Assembly: GCF_020921035.1 (NCBI RefSeq)
Contig: NC_063159.1
Span: forward strand, 7,852,501-7,916,500
Length of the DNA: 64,000 nucleotides
Source: Rhodamnia argentea
Lineage: Eukaryota; Streptophyta; Magnoliopsida; Myrtales; Myrtaceae
Reading direction: 5' to 3'
The position numbers and the translations under genes are program-made. The notes beneath the pieces are model-generated. The model saw nothing but the letters and a program-made list of their open reading frames with translations. It had not been told where the DNA came from and ran no database searches. This document shows positions 42,816 through 55,361 of this stretch, piece after piece (within the stretch, counting starts at the first letter, position 1; every line of letters begins with the position of its first letter).

Positions 42816-43340
42816 AGTATATTGTGATGAATAAGTGGAAAAGTTGGATTCCAAAGCTTGTTGGTGTCGACATGCATATATTTGATTTTGAACATGCTGA
42901 AACTGGTCAATATATGTGGTTTTCAACATGTCAGACGTGATCTTTAACAGATTCTAAATTTTGGCAGTTCGACACCAATCTTGCCGATGCCCATTTGGAT
43001 TAAAACCCTGTCGGCTTTGTGGAAGAAATAACCTATCTACAATGTGTTTGATTTTTCCTATGTAGTTGGAATTTGTGCCACGACTAAAACCTCAGATTTC
43101 ATCTATGCAACTATAGTGCTTGCGCTGTGCTGGACATCAAGGTTGTCTTTTGTTTGGAATTGCGTCGGGGGTAAGCTTGAGGATGCATTGGCATCACCAA
43201 TTGTACATGTATGCTGAAACCCGTATGAAGAGATTTTGGATCTAGTTCTGGTATCATGTAACAAGTTGTGGAATTGGCATACTGCGAAAAGTGAGGATCG
43301 CTTGTAATCTGATTAAGTCTAGGGGCTTTTTCTCTCAGCA
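42816..43340 (+). other. KNL1 3' flank
   Basis: Non-coding, probable 3' UTR and downstream sequence. No domain-bearing frame on either strand. Confidence 0.4.
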
Positions 43341-45290
43341 CTCGGGGGAATTCTACCTTTTACGTCCATCTATTTGTACTTGTGGTTGTGCACTTCTTAT
43401 GGTCCATTCTCTGTATTGATTGGGGGTATCAAGCATATTATGGAAACTTTCACGTCAAGCTTTTGGTATTTTCTTTAAGAGCCACGGGATTTTGTTGCGA
43501 TGATTTGATGATTCTATTCAGCAAAAGCAGTAATTTAAAAAAAAAAAAAAATTGGTTCCGACTATTTTGGCAGTTTTTTTGGAAGAACTGCTTGCAAGCT
43601 ATGGATTGTGATATAAGTGGGAAGGATTTCTTATTTCGCTAGCGGTCGATACATGGCGGTGTTGGAGAGAAGTCTCAGGGGGTCATGACCGTTTGTCCAC
43701 TGAAGATTTAGAAAAACAAAGTTGAAAAGCTATATGGGCTTGTGGACTTTGCGTGCGTGGCATTTTCCATTTGTAGAACCACTGACAATCAGTGGGGAGT
43801 TAAAATTCCGATCACCTTCCTCACAGTTCAGTCTCGGGTATATATCGTGATGGTTTGGTGGGTAGGGTTTTGGGTCATCTGTTTCTTGCGGGAACGGTGG
43901 TGATCAGAGGGCGTGGCATGGCTGCCGATGGAGAGGCGACAGCAAAAAGCAAACCTCTCTTCTAGCAAAAAACAAAACCTCTCTTCTACCTGTTTTGATT
44001 GCTTAAGTTGACGTCTAAAGGGACCTTTATAGGTCTGAATTCATCAGATCTTAATGGAGTAGAATCATGTGATTGGATGAGGAGATTCTATGTATTTTGA
44101 GAATCGACCTCCTAATTGTGGTCACAAGAATAATCATAGAATAGGAGGTTTTTTTACCACACCATCGACCATGTTTAATGTGATGGCAGCTATTTCCGCA
44201 ACAATTCACTCCTGAACCTAGCAGCAAATGGGCGGGATGGGCTTGAGTTCATACTAGACTCTACTTTCTTTGTTTGAGCTGCTACCACGCACGAAGACCG
44301 GAAGATCTCAATTGTCCTGAAGTGGACAAATCAATCGAAGAATTCTTCATCCTTTGGATTTAAAAAAAAAAAAATTCCTATGCTGCTTTGCGCTGGTCGA
44401 GCTTTCTACAAAAAAAAAAAAAAAAAAGCGAGGCGAGAACGTATTCTCTTATCTCAGCTTCTTCCTTGTTCATTGGACTTCTTTGGTTGGGGGAACAAAA
44501 GGTGTCTTTCCATTCGATGAAAACAACAACAGTCGGATTTTGCAAATGTCTGATTTGTGTTAATGTCGTCACTCCCTATCCATTTGCACGGAAAATGTTT
44601 TTGTCATCGTTATCATACTCCTAATTTTTTTTTTCTAATTTATATAATATCTTTCAATTAGTTTTTACATGTGCATTCAATCCCAAAAAGGTTGCTCCCA
44701 GCAAGAGCTAAGGTTGAAAACCTCATATGCTTCCAAAAGCAACAAATCCAATTATTTTACCGAGCGACCCGCCAAGGCATAGGGGAACAAGTGAGACAAT
44801 AAGAAAATTAAGACACCACAAAGAGGAACGTTGTTTTGACGTGAAATAGGAGAATGAGGAATGACATAATTGATAAACGGATATTACTTTTGTTGTCCAT
44901 AAAAATATTAGACATGAAAGAATCGTTATCGATAATGAAAATATTTTTCATTAAATAATTATTTCATGCGAGACAAGTAATCATATTTAAAATATATTTT
45001 TTTTAAATCGTTCTTTTTTAGCGAAACAATCGGAGCCTAAATAAAATAAGACACAACTCCATAGACCAAACTTATTGGAGTATTCTATTATTAACACAAA
45101 TGGTGGAAGTTTCCATATGAATGTTTAGAGGTGAGAGCAACCGAAGTAACACTCTCCCAAGAACATATGCATTATTGCATGAATTAATGACGTGGATCTA
45201 CCACTTTATGCAGGTTTTTTTTTACTGTTCCTTCTAGGTGCACTATTTAAATATATTAAATAAGGAATACTTTGATTTTCAGAACATCAA
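43341..45290. other. Intergenic, no gene seen
   Basis: AT-rich with A-runs (43538-43551, 44361-44373, 44410-44427). A short direct repeat (CAAAMCCTCTCTTCTA, twice) lies near 43958-44000. I see nothing else. Confidence 0.45.
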
Positions 45291-45835
45291 TGGGAAAATT
45301 ATCAAAAAAGTCCTATATTGTAAATATGCGAATTCAGTTCTAATTTTTTTTTTCAATTCAGTTATAAACCTTTTACATTTGTTGTAATTCAATCCTAAAC
45401 CTTTTATATTTATATCAATTCGGTCCTTCGATCAATTTTGATCCAAATTGCTAATGTGATGCAACCGACGCTAACATGACCAATTCTTAACAATATTTTA
45501 ATGTTTTCTCAACTTTTTATTTTTCAATTATATTTAATTTTCTTTTTGTATTTTTTTTCTTTCAATTTTTTTCTCTTCTTCCTCCACCTCTAACTGGCCG
45601 CCAAGTCCGGCAACCAATTCAAAAATAAAAAAAGTTTAAAAATATTAAAATATTATTAAAATTTATCCGGATCAGCGCCACTCACGCCATGTCATCGCCG
45701 GCCGCACTATGTCATCAACTTCCGATAACAATTGGCTGAAAAGGCTAAATGGACACAAATACAAAAAGATTTAAGACCAAATTAACATAATTACAATATG
45801 CTTATAACTTTTTTTTATAATTTTCTCATACGTCA
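45291..45835. mobile_element. Inverted-repeat element (MITE-like), fullest copy of a dispersed family
   Basis: The left end (GGGAAAATTATCAAAAAAGTCC followed by AATATGCGAATTCAGTTCTAA) is inverted at the right end (CCAAATTAACATAATTACAATATGC to AATTTTCTCATA). The centre holds GC-rich text (CGGATCAGCGCCACTCACGCC, TCGCCGGCCG). Related partial copies lie at 20300-20480, 21900-22195, 25430-25690 and 63715-64000. No coding capacity. Confidence 0.6.
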
Positions 45836-46285
45836 ACTATGCATTATATTATAAGATTGATGTATTGAAGAATTGCAAATTTGTTTAATTGCTTAACAGT
45901 TATTGAAAGATACTGAAATAATCCTTCGATGGCAATGAACTGAGTAATTAGAATCCCCATCAACTTACACAACCAAAGAAGAGATTGAGTGGTGAGGCTC
46001 AAAGCCAGGAAGGGTCAGGCTCTGACTAACCTCTCAGAAATCACTCTATTTAGAATGTGATGGAACAACAAACCACAGAAGAGTGTCGCACAGTTATTAA
46101 TTGACAAGTTTTACTGTTGACTCACAAAGTAATATCATATTTCACACGGGTCCTGAAACAGTAAAAAGCTTCATAGCTAACCCCGCATAAAATTGTCCTC
46201 TGACAATGAGAAACGAATAGCCGTAGATCACATTCTCGAGTAAAACAAGCCGGTAGTGCGAGGTCTTCAATGTTGCTAGACAAAA

Positions 46286-48968
46286 TCAACATGACCATAG
46301 ATGTGAAAGGCGTTTGCCTTTTTGACATTCCAAGACACAATTGATCGCGATCTCCTGCATCTGTTTTGCTATATCTTCCATTGGTAACAGAGCATCTACA
46401 ATCTGCAAATAAATGGAAGGAACCCATATGATCGGCAGCTACATGAATACAGCCCTCTCAGTCTTCTAAGCATCAAAAATAAAAAAATTGATAGAACTCC
46501 TACATCCATCTCCATCATGATAATTGAAAAAGCATTCTTATGTGGCATGCTACGTGCAGATCGAATGCAATGCAAACATGCCAAATAGAATAAAATTGCA
46601 CAGGAAAGGAATTCACAGCTGTAAAATCTAATGTAAGTGTCAGTGTGGAAACCATGTACAGCAGTCATCTAAAAGCTAGATATCAGGACTAAATCTTCTC
46701 TAGTAGTAAGCTGATAACCACAGTATTCTAAATACACCAGTCGAACCATGTACACTGTAAAAAAAAAATCCTTATTTGAGTGCTTTAAAGACCAATGAGA
46801 AGACAAGAAAGAATGATGGATCTTTTGAGGATTGCAAATGCAGCCTACGAAGATTTCCAAAACCACAGCAAACCAGGTGGGAATGTCCCAGATGACAACA
46901 CACAAGGTATATTAACATGAACTACCAAACGCATGGTCGAATCATATTGCCGAATTTAGTAGATGAAGTTTTGACCTACCTTCCAGGAGGCATCACGCAG
47001 AGCATGGTAGCTTTTACCAACCTTCCTTTGAAACTCAAGTTTCTCATACCTCTCACCTCCATATCCTCCTCTCTCTGCAGCTTTCTGAAATTTTGAAATT
47101 GCTACCTGGAGTCAGGAAGTGCTAGTTCCAATATATTATAATAAAGAAACAGTACAGTATCACACATTCAACAACTTAAAGAAAATCCTTGCTGTTCTTC
47201 TCATCTCACAATCGAAGAGATGCCTCTCCATATTGATCCAACAGTTTCCAGGTACACTTCTCCTTTTTCAGTGACAGTTTCTCTAGATTTTGACATCATA
47301 AAAAGGAAAAAATTTCTTCACCAACCAAAATAAACTCTCTCTCTCTCTCATTTTCTTCGGACCAACCAGACTTCAGGATAGGAATGTCTCTCTCTCTCTC
47401 CCTCCCTCTCCCTCTCCCCCTCCCTCTCTGTCCTGCTCTTGCCACCTCCCCCTCCCCCTCCCCCTCCCCCTCATGGTATGACTAGATTACCTCAGGTGGT
47501 ATGTCCAGATAGAAGACCAAATCTGGGGCCAACAAACCAATCTCTGGTGCCTGAGAAGAGGAAAAAAAGAATCATCTCCAAACCACAACATAAAGAAGAT
47601 TGAATCTTCTGGTGAAATATGCTCTAGTGGTATTAACCTTGCACCATTCGAAATCAAGTCCTTTGGCAGATGAAAAAGCAATGCCAGAGTATGAATATCG
47701 GTCAACAATGAGGGTGGTCCCAGATTTCAGTTTTTTTTCCATCAAAGATCTGCAAACATGAGAGAGGTAATTGGCCAATAAAATGAGAAATCATCCTGGT
47801 ACCTGCTTACCATATACTTTGTACAAGACTAGCATGACAAGACAAAAAAGACAAAAACAAAAAGAATGGAATAATAAGGCATGCTAATTAGCAGCAGAAA
47901 GTTTTTTCTCGTTTGAGAGCAAGCGTGCTTAATCATATGCCATAAGACAACCTTGTCAAAAAGATTCAACAATAGTTTGCTCAAATGATATTGACTTTGC
48001 CAAACATACTAATAACGACTATATCATAGCGAACCATCCTGTCAAGAAAGCATCTTATGCATCCACTATACCATTTAACATCACATGCGGTACTACATCA
48101 TAATCATTTTCTTGACATGTCTTCTCCACATTAGTTGTGTAATGGATGCAAAAAACACCTCATTAAATCACATGTTAGTGTTTCACCTCATAGAGATCCT
48201 GGATGCTTTCATTCTCAAGCTGCCAAATACCTAGCCCGTACACAAATTACTAATTATTTTTCACCAATTATCCTCCAGAATTTCTAATATTATGTTATTA
48301 TTGTCGCAGATACTCTCATACAAAGACAAGGGTAAGCATGTAAACATGACCACCTAAAACAGATGGTCAAAGAAAAATAGGTGTTAACCTTCCGCTTTGT
48401 TATGTTTATTAAGAACCACAGAATCATTAGCCATCCCTGTTCTGTAAGATGAGAAGACATCGTGTCCACCAGCTCACTAAGGAAAGGCGAGAACCACTTA
48501 GTTGGCAAACAGAGCTAGATATTTACTAGGCTCGTCTCTGCAAATAGATTGACCATGGTGTACAGATTTTAGCAAGGAAAGCACAAGCTGCTTACAAGAA
48601 AGATGACATACCTCTTCTCCCATCTGTTAGCACTGAAGAGAAGATGCGTCGTGTAGTCATCTAACTGCGATTCATTAGAGAGGTAGGATGATATCATCTG
48701 ACCAATGCTTGTAGTTCTGTCCGGAAATCGCCACAGTTCAGTCGAATGCCCCAGTCCCTCCAAGAAAGAAAGCAGCCTCATTGACTGCGAACTCTTACCG
48801 CTGCGATCCAAACCTTCTAGAACAATAAGAGCACCTCTTGACTCACTGCTGCCCCCGTTTAGGCAGTTATACTGACCCTTCTCCATTCTAATCTCCCGGA
48901 TGCAAGACTGCCGAGAAAACTTCGGTGAAATAATGAATGACTTCTTGGCAGCTACAGCACCAATGGTT
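46286..48968 (-). CDS. Thymidylate (dTMP) kinase
   Basis: Minus-strand exons: 48968-48612 (coding from the ATG at 48886), 47749-47638, 47550-47491, 47084-46980, 46402-46286. They give 222 residues from MEKGQ. It phosphorylates dTMP to dTDP in the dTTP pathway. The P-loop GLDRSGKS is at residues 25-32. FPDRTT, the [11 protein letters not shown] (DRY) motif and a LID-like region [15 protein letters not shown] follow in the usual order; length and exon content fit plant TMPK (Arabidopsis ZEUS1). All exon joins keep frame. The reading frame is also open upstream of the ATG to the acceptor at 48968 and on into the first exon (49926 upward). It encodes a basic Ser/Arg-rich stretch, but without an in-frame AUG. 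Confidence 0.93.
47338..47473. repeat. Pyrimidine-rich low-complexity tract
   Basis: CT repeats merging into CCCTCC and CCCCTC repeats, inside a thymidylate kinase intron (47085-47490), close to the acceptor-side exon on the plus strand. Confidence 0.85.
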
Positions 48969-49739
48969 CTGCAGAAAAGCCCACAGAACAAAAGCAAAGT
49001 ACTTAGGGAAGGCCTAAAACATTTATTAATGACAACAATCTTTCCAGCAACATATTAAAGCTTCACATAAACAAGGGGAAAAGTATACAAGAAGCCCTGA
49101 ACATTGCTACGGATCGCAATCGAGTCGTAAGAGTTTTTGAAAAAGTGCGATTAAGCCTTCCATTTATCACTTTTCCAGTTTCTCTTCCGTGGTAATCTCT
49201 AACTCTAGAGATTCCAGTGCACTAGTTTGAAAAAATTCAAAATTCAATTGCACCAATCGCAAGATCCAACCCACAATTTCATTTTGTACACAAGTGTTGA
49301 AACTTCCAGTGAACTACTCCATCGATATGCATCCACATTCAGTTTTTCCTTAAAAAATAAAAAAATCACTCCGAGTTGAAAAGCTAGAGCTCCCAAAAAA
49401 ATTACAAGATGTTCTCTACGTTCTTTCCTTGAAGAAAATTGTCCAACGAATTATTCAGACCAAGCGAAACTCGAACCCCAAATTGACAGCAAAGCAATTA
49501 AATGCAAATTCATCTCGAAATAGGATTTATTCAAGGACCCTCACATGGACTTAGTAGCTATGAAATGGCAAGCATGGTTCATACCCTCCAAACCCCCACA
49601 GAAGCTAAAGCTGCAAGAACCAGAAAAGCAAATTAAACCCACTCATCGGCATCCCCTTCAACAACGAATTAACCATAACACACGAGGAATCCACAAAAGT
49701 TTTTTTTTTTTTTTTTTCTCTGTAGCAGACAAGGAATTT

Positions 49740-49762
49740 CGAGAGAGAGAGAGAGAGAGAGA
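49740..49762. repeat. GA microsatellite in thymidylate kinase intron 1
   Basis: About eleven GA units, preceded by a run of T near 49699-49718. Confidence 0.85.
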
Positions 49763-49925
49763 GGGAGCGAATGAGACCAAAGCGTACCACGCTTAATTCG
49801 AAAGAAAGAAGCTCCGGAAAGGAAAGCCCCAACCGCGGGAACTTGAGGGGAATCGGCCGAAATGCTAAATCAAGCTCGTTCGATCGGTCTCCAAAAGGCT
49901 CAAAAGTGAGCGAGAACAGAGAAAC

Positions 49926-50090
49926 CTTGCCGGGCAGGAGACGCCTCGATGCAGGTCAGCTGCTCGGAGCGGCGTCTCGCCGTCAGGGAAGGCAACAGGC
50001 GATCGTCGTGTCGGGGCTGGGCAGCGACGCGAGGCATCCGCGGCTGAAGTGAGAGAGAGCAGAAGCTTTTGGGCCTGCTCAGAGAGAGAG
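49926..50090 (-). other. Thymidylate kinase first exon (leader) with upstream ORF
   Basis: The donor at 49926 (GCAAG then GTTTCT) joins the acceptor at 48968. An ATG at 50037 opens a 42-codon upstream ORF (MPRVAAQPRHDD...) that runs across the junction and stops in the second exon (LVL then TAG). The frame continuous with the kinase reads LLLSLTSAADASRRC, then [13 protein letters not shown], organelle-transit-like, but starts at no AUG. The transcript start is not fixed; a CT-rich leader lies at about 50080-50095. Confidence 0.6.
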
Positions 50091-50129
50091 AGAGATTTAA
50101 GGTGGCGCTCTGATTTCTCTCCAGTCACC

Positions 50130-51200
50130 TTTTGGCGCCCTAATCTGGTTATTCTGAAATTGAAGAAGCGGGAGCCGTCATGTTTGGCTATTTAATTTTG
50201 GATGAACCTCCAGAATTTCGTGGTGTGCAATTTGATGTAATCGGACATGCCAAATTACATCTAAGTACTATACTTATGTTGTAGTGGCCGCCGCGGCGAC
50301 CACCATGGCATGACCCTCACATTGCGCCGAATGCTTTTAAGGAAAATGTTCGGACTCTCGCGAAGATGCAATAAATTCGATTGTATTTCATTAATAAGCA
50401 TAGCCTTTCGGGTCATACACTCGTAATCATATGCAAATTCTATCTTCCATGAACATATTTATTGACAAATTGTTGGGGCCCCTTTCCGGTCAACAATCAA
50501 AACAGTATCCAGAACAACAGCAAGACGCTTCAAAAGGACAAACGCAAAAACGCGAGAAACTGCCCGACTATTCACGGAACCCGAGAAGGAGACAAAGAAT
50601 TAATTGCTTCCGAAAGAAATAAACTAATTTCTTCTGTTCTTTCTTTTTAATCCGACAAATGATCAGAACTTCATTTGGGTTCGAATTCTGCTCGTAGGTC
50701 TACCAAAGATCGGAAATTATTGAAGAAAGAACAGGTTACTTCTTTTGTCCCTTCCAGGCGATCGAAAAATAAAGAAACAGATAATTACAAAATACCGTCT
50801 CAATTCATCATGCTTCATCAAATCCAGCATGTGATGTGGTTCCGAATGATGAACTTGATAATCATTTAGCATGGTTATCGTCTCAATTCATCGCGTTGCA
50901 TCAAATCCAGGGTGTGATATGGTTTTGAATGATGAATTAAATACGTACATTCTCTCTAAAGCGGAACAAGCCGCGCTCCCAATTAAATTGTTGTGAAAAT
51001 AAAGTACATGGGCTGAACTTGAGAACTAAAGGAAGTACGGGGACGAAAAGTCTAACTTTCGTTTATAGACTTATATATGTAGGCACCGCGTATTAAAATG
51101 TTGACTCGATAAGTATCAATAAAGTTTGAATGAGAATTCGATGAAGTGACTTAAAACCATCATAATAAGATAATTTGATGGCTACAATAATAATGAAGCA
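50130..51200. other. Intergenic, no gene seen
   Basis: It contains a direct duplication of about 65-70 bases at 50797-50865 and 50878-50940 (TCTCAATTCATCRYG, CATCAAATCCAG, GTGATRTGGTT, GAATGATGAA). Otherwise AT-rich, with no supported coding region. Confidence 0.5.
50797..50940. repeat. Imperfect tandem duplication
   Basis: Two directly repeated copies of roughly 65-70 bases with a 12-base spacer. Shared words are CGTCTCAATTCATC and CATCAAATCCAG. Confidence 0.7.
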
Positions 51201-51204
51201 AAAC

Positions 51205-51549
51205 ATAAGGAATAATGACACAAATAGTCCATGAATTTTGATCAAATGTACAATGCGGTCCATAAACTTTAGCCTAATATGTAAAGTAATCCCCGAGCGT
51301 TTGAAACACGTGCAACTAATCCCTGAATTATAGGAAAATGTTCAACGTAATCCTTCTACTAATTCAAGTTTAATGGCGATTTTGAACATTTTCTTATAAT
51401 TTGGTGATTCGATTGAATATGTTCCAAAATTTCGGGACCGCATTGAACAAATTAAAAATTCATGTATTACATTGCACATGAGATTAAAGTTTATGAATTA
51501 CATTGCACATTTAGCCAAAGTTGATGGACCATTTATGTCATTTTTCCCC
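51205..51549. mobile_element. MITE with long terminal inverted repeats
   Basis: The first ~65 bases (GGAATAATGACACAAATAGTCC to CCATAAACTTTA) are the reverse complement, with mismatches, of the last ~65 (TAAAGTTTATGAATTACATT to CATTTATGTCATTTTTCC). Total length is about 345 bases, with no coding sequence. This is a compact, well-formed inverted-repeat element. Confidence 0.75.
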
Positions 51550-52069
51550 AAAACATAATGACCAAAAGTAAATTACTCATTAGTACAGGACCAAAGATGT
51601 AATTTCGCGTTTTCTGTACCGTGGTTTCGATTTGATAATTGAACTTGTCTGTTTATATTCTATGAAAAAAAATCGACCTTGAACAGTTGAAATGAAATTC
51701 TCTTGGACATCTATTTGCTTATTTTTACATGATGGATAAAATTTCATATTACTCACCCCGAGTTGGGGAATATTACACATTCTGCCCCCGCACTTAAAAG
51801 GGTCCCACAAAAATATCTTCTCGAGCCTCTTCTCGTAGTGGACCGGGCTCGCCTTCTCGTCTTCCGCTATACTCGACGGCATTATACTCGTCGGACGACA
51901 TTTTCGAGATCGAGATCGAGCTTAAATGCAGATCGGATTACAAAACGACAAAGCGTTTTCCCGAGTTTGTCTTTAAGAAACTAAGCGCGGGTTCTCATTG
52001 AAGGAAATTCCAAATCGATCCTCCTTTCACGGACGGGGTTTGAGTGACTACTTGCTTTGATAGTAGAAA

Positions 52070-52740
52070 TGAGCACCGGTTCAAGATAGATCGTGAATTG
52101 GACCGGATCAGCATCGTGCGGTCCGATTCAGTCCGATTCCTATAGAAAATGATCCGGCCCTCGATCTCAATAATTGGAAACCGAGCTGCGCAGGTTTGGT
52201 ACTAGGGTTAAGGTGCTAAATCGGACAAACGAACCGACCCTAGATTGAACCCATTTTAACCATGTTTGTTTTTCGCGTGGTTAGAATTGAGAGCAACTTT
52301 TATGGAAGAACGAGTAACGGAATTATGTAATTTATGTATTATATTATGTGTTTTGAAATTTTTTGCTATCTATTTTATTTTATGTGCTTAGTCTTTTATG
52401 AGTTGTCACTTTTGACGAGTGAAGATTTCTGCGGTTGCTTTAGCATTCATTTTGCTCGACTAAGGGACAAGTTAGGATAATTCTATGCTTTTGATTTCTG
52501 TTTGGCTTTTACCGGTATTTCACTTCTCATAATTTTGTTGTTAAGTATCATGGTTCTGATTATTACGTGTTGATAGATGTGTACTTTAAAAGAGCAAATT
52601 TATCTTTCGAATAAGATCAACAAGTCGGTTTCGTAATCTACAGGATCGGCTTCAGATTCCAAAATACGATAATCAATCCTCCTCGAGTTGCTTTCATGTC
52701 CACGGGGATGACTCCCTTAACCTTAAAATCGTTCACTCCT
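52070..52740. repeat. CCGGTT/CCGATT-rich element, hAT-like
   Basis: It begins near GAAATGAGCACCGGTTC, with several GGTCCGATTC-type words, and ends near ATCGTTCACTCCTAATT. It is similar in character to 4098-4545 and 19138-19657. Ends and target duplication are not established. Confidence 0.3.
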
Positions 52741-52779
52741 AATTAATTGCTTTTTGGAAGATAGTAAGAAAGTCCTTCG

Positions 52780-53280
52780 ATGGCCCATGAACTCTTAGGT
52801 GGCGAAGGAGTCAATAGAATCCCGAGTGGGTCGTCCAAATCGCAAAATCAAAATGCCTTATCCGATGGCGAAAAGTGTCATTTCACTAATGCTTCGCGTA
52901 CGAAAAGGCGCCACCTCGCGCAAAAGGGAGCGCCACGTGTCGCTGCACTTTCTAAGATATTTCGGATCCTCCACTAGGGCCCCACTTGGGGTCTGATGCT
53001 GACGCGGGAGCGGCGTCGCTGTCAAAAGCTTCTCCCCCACAGGCTTCCACTTGCCTTGGCAATTTGGGGAAAAATTTTGGGGAAGGTGATTTTCCTCCAT
53101 AAAGTTCGGTTAGTCACGATTCCTTCTTCGACGAGATTGTAACGAATGGTTCTTGCTGGCATTCGAAAGAAAGCCCTCTCGTCTCGGTGATTACTCTCCG
53201 AGCCCTCGCTGAACCAACTGGGCTCCGGTTCTACATGGGTCATGCTCAAAAGAGGGTCATGCTCCAATTCTTTCAATAAA
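52780..53280. other. GC-rich island of unknown origin
   Basis: Frames of 60-85 codons are open on both strands, for example a plus-strand frame with SVISLMLRVRKGATSRKRER and a minus-strand frame with RDERAFFRMPARTIRYNL. Composition differs from the AT-rich surroundings. I recognise no domain. It may be a transposon piece or transferred organellar DNA; a sequence search is needed to tell. Confidence 0.3.
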
Positions 53281-55170
53281 TAATTTGAAAGCTCGTGTTT
53301 CGTTAGCCAGATTCTCGAATGGATTACTCAATCGGGACCATCCATGAGTTAATCTTTTTCTATTACAAATAACATCACAAGTGAATCCTCCCCTCTTTTA
53401 TGGTCCAGGATTTGGATTGTCACGGAATTAATTGAATCAATTCTTTCCTTTCTTTGTTAATTATAACAATAAGTATGGCTTTATCAAAGAAATTTCCATA
53501 GAAAGGACTTAACTAATGACATCATTGAGGACGGTCAATCAAGAAAGTCCTTGAAGATCTTCATGAACACTTTTCTAGATTATCATTTCATAGATTAAAT
53601 TAAACGATCACTTATTGTCTACTCTACTTGAGTCTAATGGTGGCTTTAATTAACACTTAATTACCAGAGTGATATTTCCCCATCATCTCACGAAGTAATA
53701 AGAAGGGATTAGTAGGGTTGTGGACTGTTCCTATAAGATTATGAACTCCGAGAATGTGATTAAGTTTCTAATCATCTTAATTAATAGCCGCCAAAAAGCT
53801 TTGATAAAGCACGTGATGCCCAACAAACACCTAAGTAAAGAAAGGACAGGTGTCTATTAGATTGCGTGCGGCTTAGCAAGTGTGATTTTGTTTGGGGCGT
53901 ACCAAACTATTTATTGATTTTCTCTTACAATTTTGCTTTTTTTTTTTACACAATGAAAAGTTCATCTAATTTCTTGAAAGACGGGGCAAGCAAGTGATTC
54001 CAAAGTCCCTTACCAAAAAAAAAAAAGTGATTCCAAAGTCAATATTCACGTGCTCATAAATTTCAAAAGCTAGATACTAAACACGAGTATGGTTTCAAAT
54101 ATCGTGAGAAGAAAGATAAATAAAAGTTCATCAAAAAATTGAAAGTAGATGATCCCGTAGAATTACTGTTTTTGGAAAATGGGGATGTTTTATTTTAGTA
54201 ATCGCGATATACCCTTATTAACGATGAAATACGGATCGAATGTTAATTCTAATTTCCAGTCTCCTTCGAAAATTTGAGGATGAGAATAAAAGTGAAAATA
54301 CGAACAACGAATATAATTCCATCCCGACGACGTGGGTTAAATAAAAAATTAAAAAAAGTACGAAACACTAAATTCACAAAATTTAAAACAATAGACTTCT
54401 AAATCACCCCCCAAAATTTCTCGCTAAAGTTAAAATTTAAAGTCGAAACAATTGTAAATACGAAACAACCTCAACAAAATAGAAAGGCTAGTCAAGGCCC
54501 AAAGGGTACTACATATCCTAAAATGGGGAAGGAGTTAGTATTCGGTTTCCTTCGCCAAAGAAGGGAGCTTTTGCTCCTACAAAGACCTCCAGTGTTTGTC
54601 CGATAATCTAACGGGCCGCCTATATGAGTTCCTTATTTTAAGGTGTCGGTGCACGCACGCCCTGCACTCATAATTGTTAATCATCCTTTTTTTTCTTATT
54701 CGGTGACGAGGAATACCCTCTATTTTGTTTTAGGCCTGAGGAATTCCGAGGCAAGAAGCAGTTTTGGGACTTACTTAGGTCCGAAGAAGCATGTGTGTGT
54801 ATAGCCTAGACTTTTTTAGTAGCAAAGAAAAAAAAAATTGGGAAAAATGAAAAAAAAGAAGAAAAACGGAAAAAGCAACTTTCGGTCTAACTCCGAAAAG
54901 GACATGGACCCACCCACGTTGCTCTTTTTTCCAATTTTTAATGTTGATCCAATTTTATTTATTTTTTTATTGTCCGAGTGGCCAAACAACATTAAATGCA
55001 TCGTTCAATCAACATTATAATATACCGTCCAACGAATAAAAAAAATTGATATTATTTGGAATTTATTTAATATTTTATTTTTCTCTCTCCTACGCGCTTT
55101 TTTATCGTCTTATGTCATGTTTCTGTTCTGTTCATTACATTCACACATGCACCCACGCACACAATACCCA
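53281..55170. other. Intergenic, upstream region of the CONSTANS-like gene
   Basis: No supported gene. AT-rich, with an A-run near 54010-54027 and A/G-rich text at 54828-54870. Pyrimidine-rich DNA with a CT run (55180-55200) begins the probable leader of the next gene. Confidence 0.45.
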
Positions 55171-55283
55171 ACCCACCATATCTCTCTCTCTCTCTCTCTT
55201 TCTAAGGATTTGTTTGTGCAGAGCGAGATTCTGTGAAGCTCCGTAGTTCTTCCGTGGAGGGTTTCCTGATCCTTCTTCCTTGC

Positions 55284-55361
55284 ATGCTGCTGCTGTTCTT
55301 CCGCCTGACATCGGTGCTCGTCGGAGCTGGTTGCAGATCTCGCGTCCTTCTGACGAGGTGA
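55284..55361 (+). other. Upstream ORF in the CONSTANS-like leader
   Basis: A 25-codon frame starting MLLLFFRLTSV and ending TGA at 55359-55361. The stop overlaps a possible splice donor (GACGAG then GTGATC). Whether it is translated depends on the real transcript start, which I cannot fix. Confidence 0.3.
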
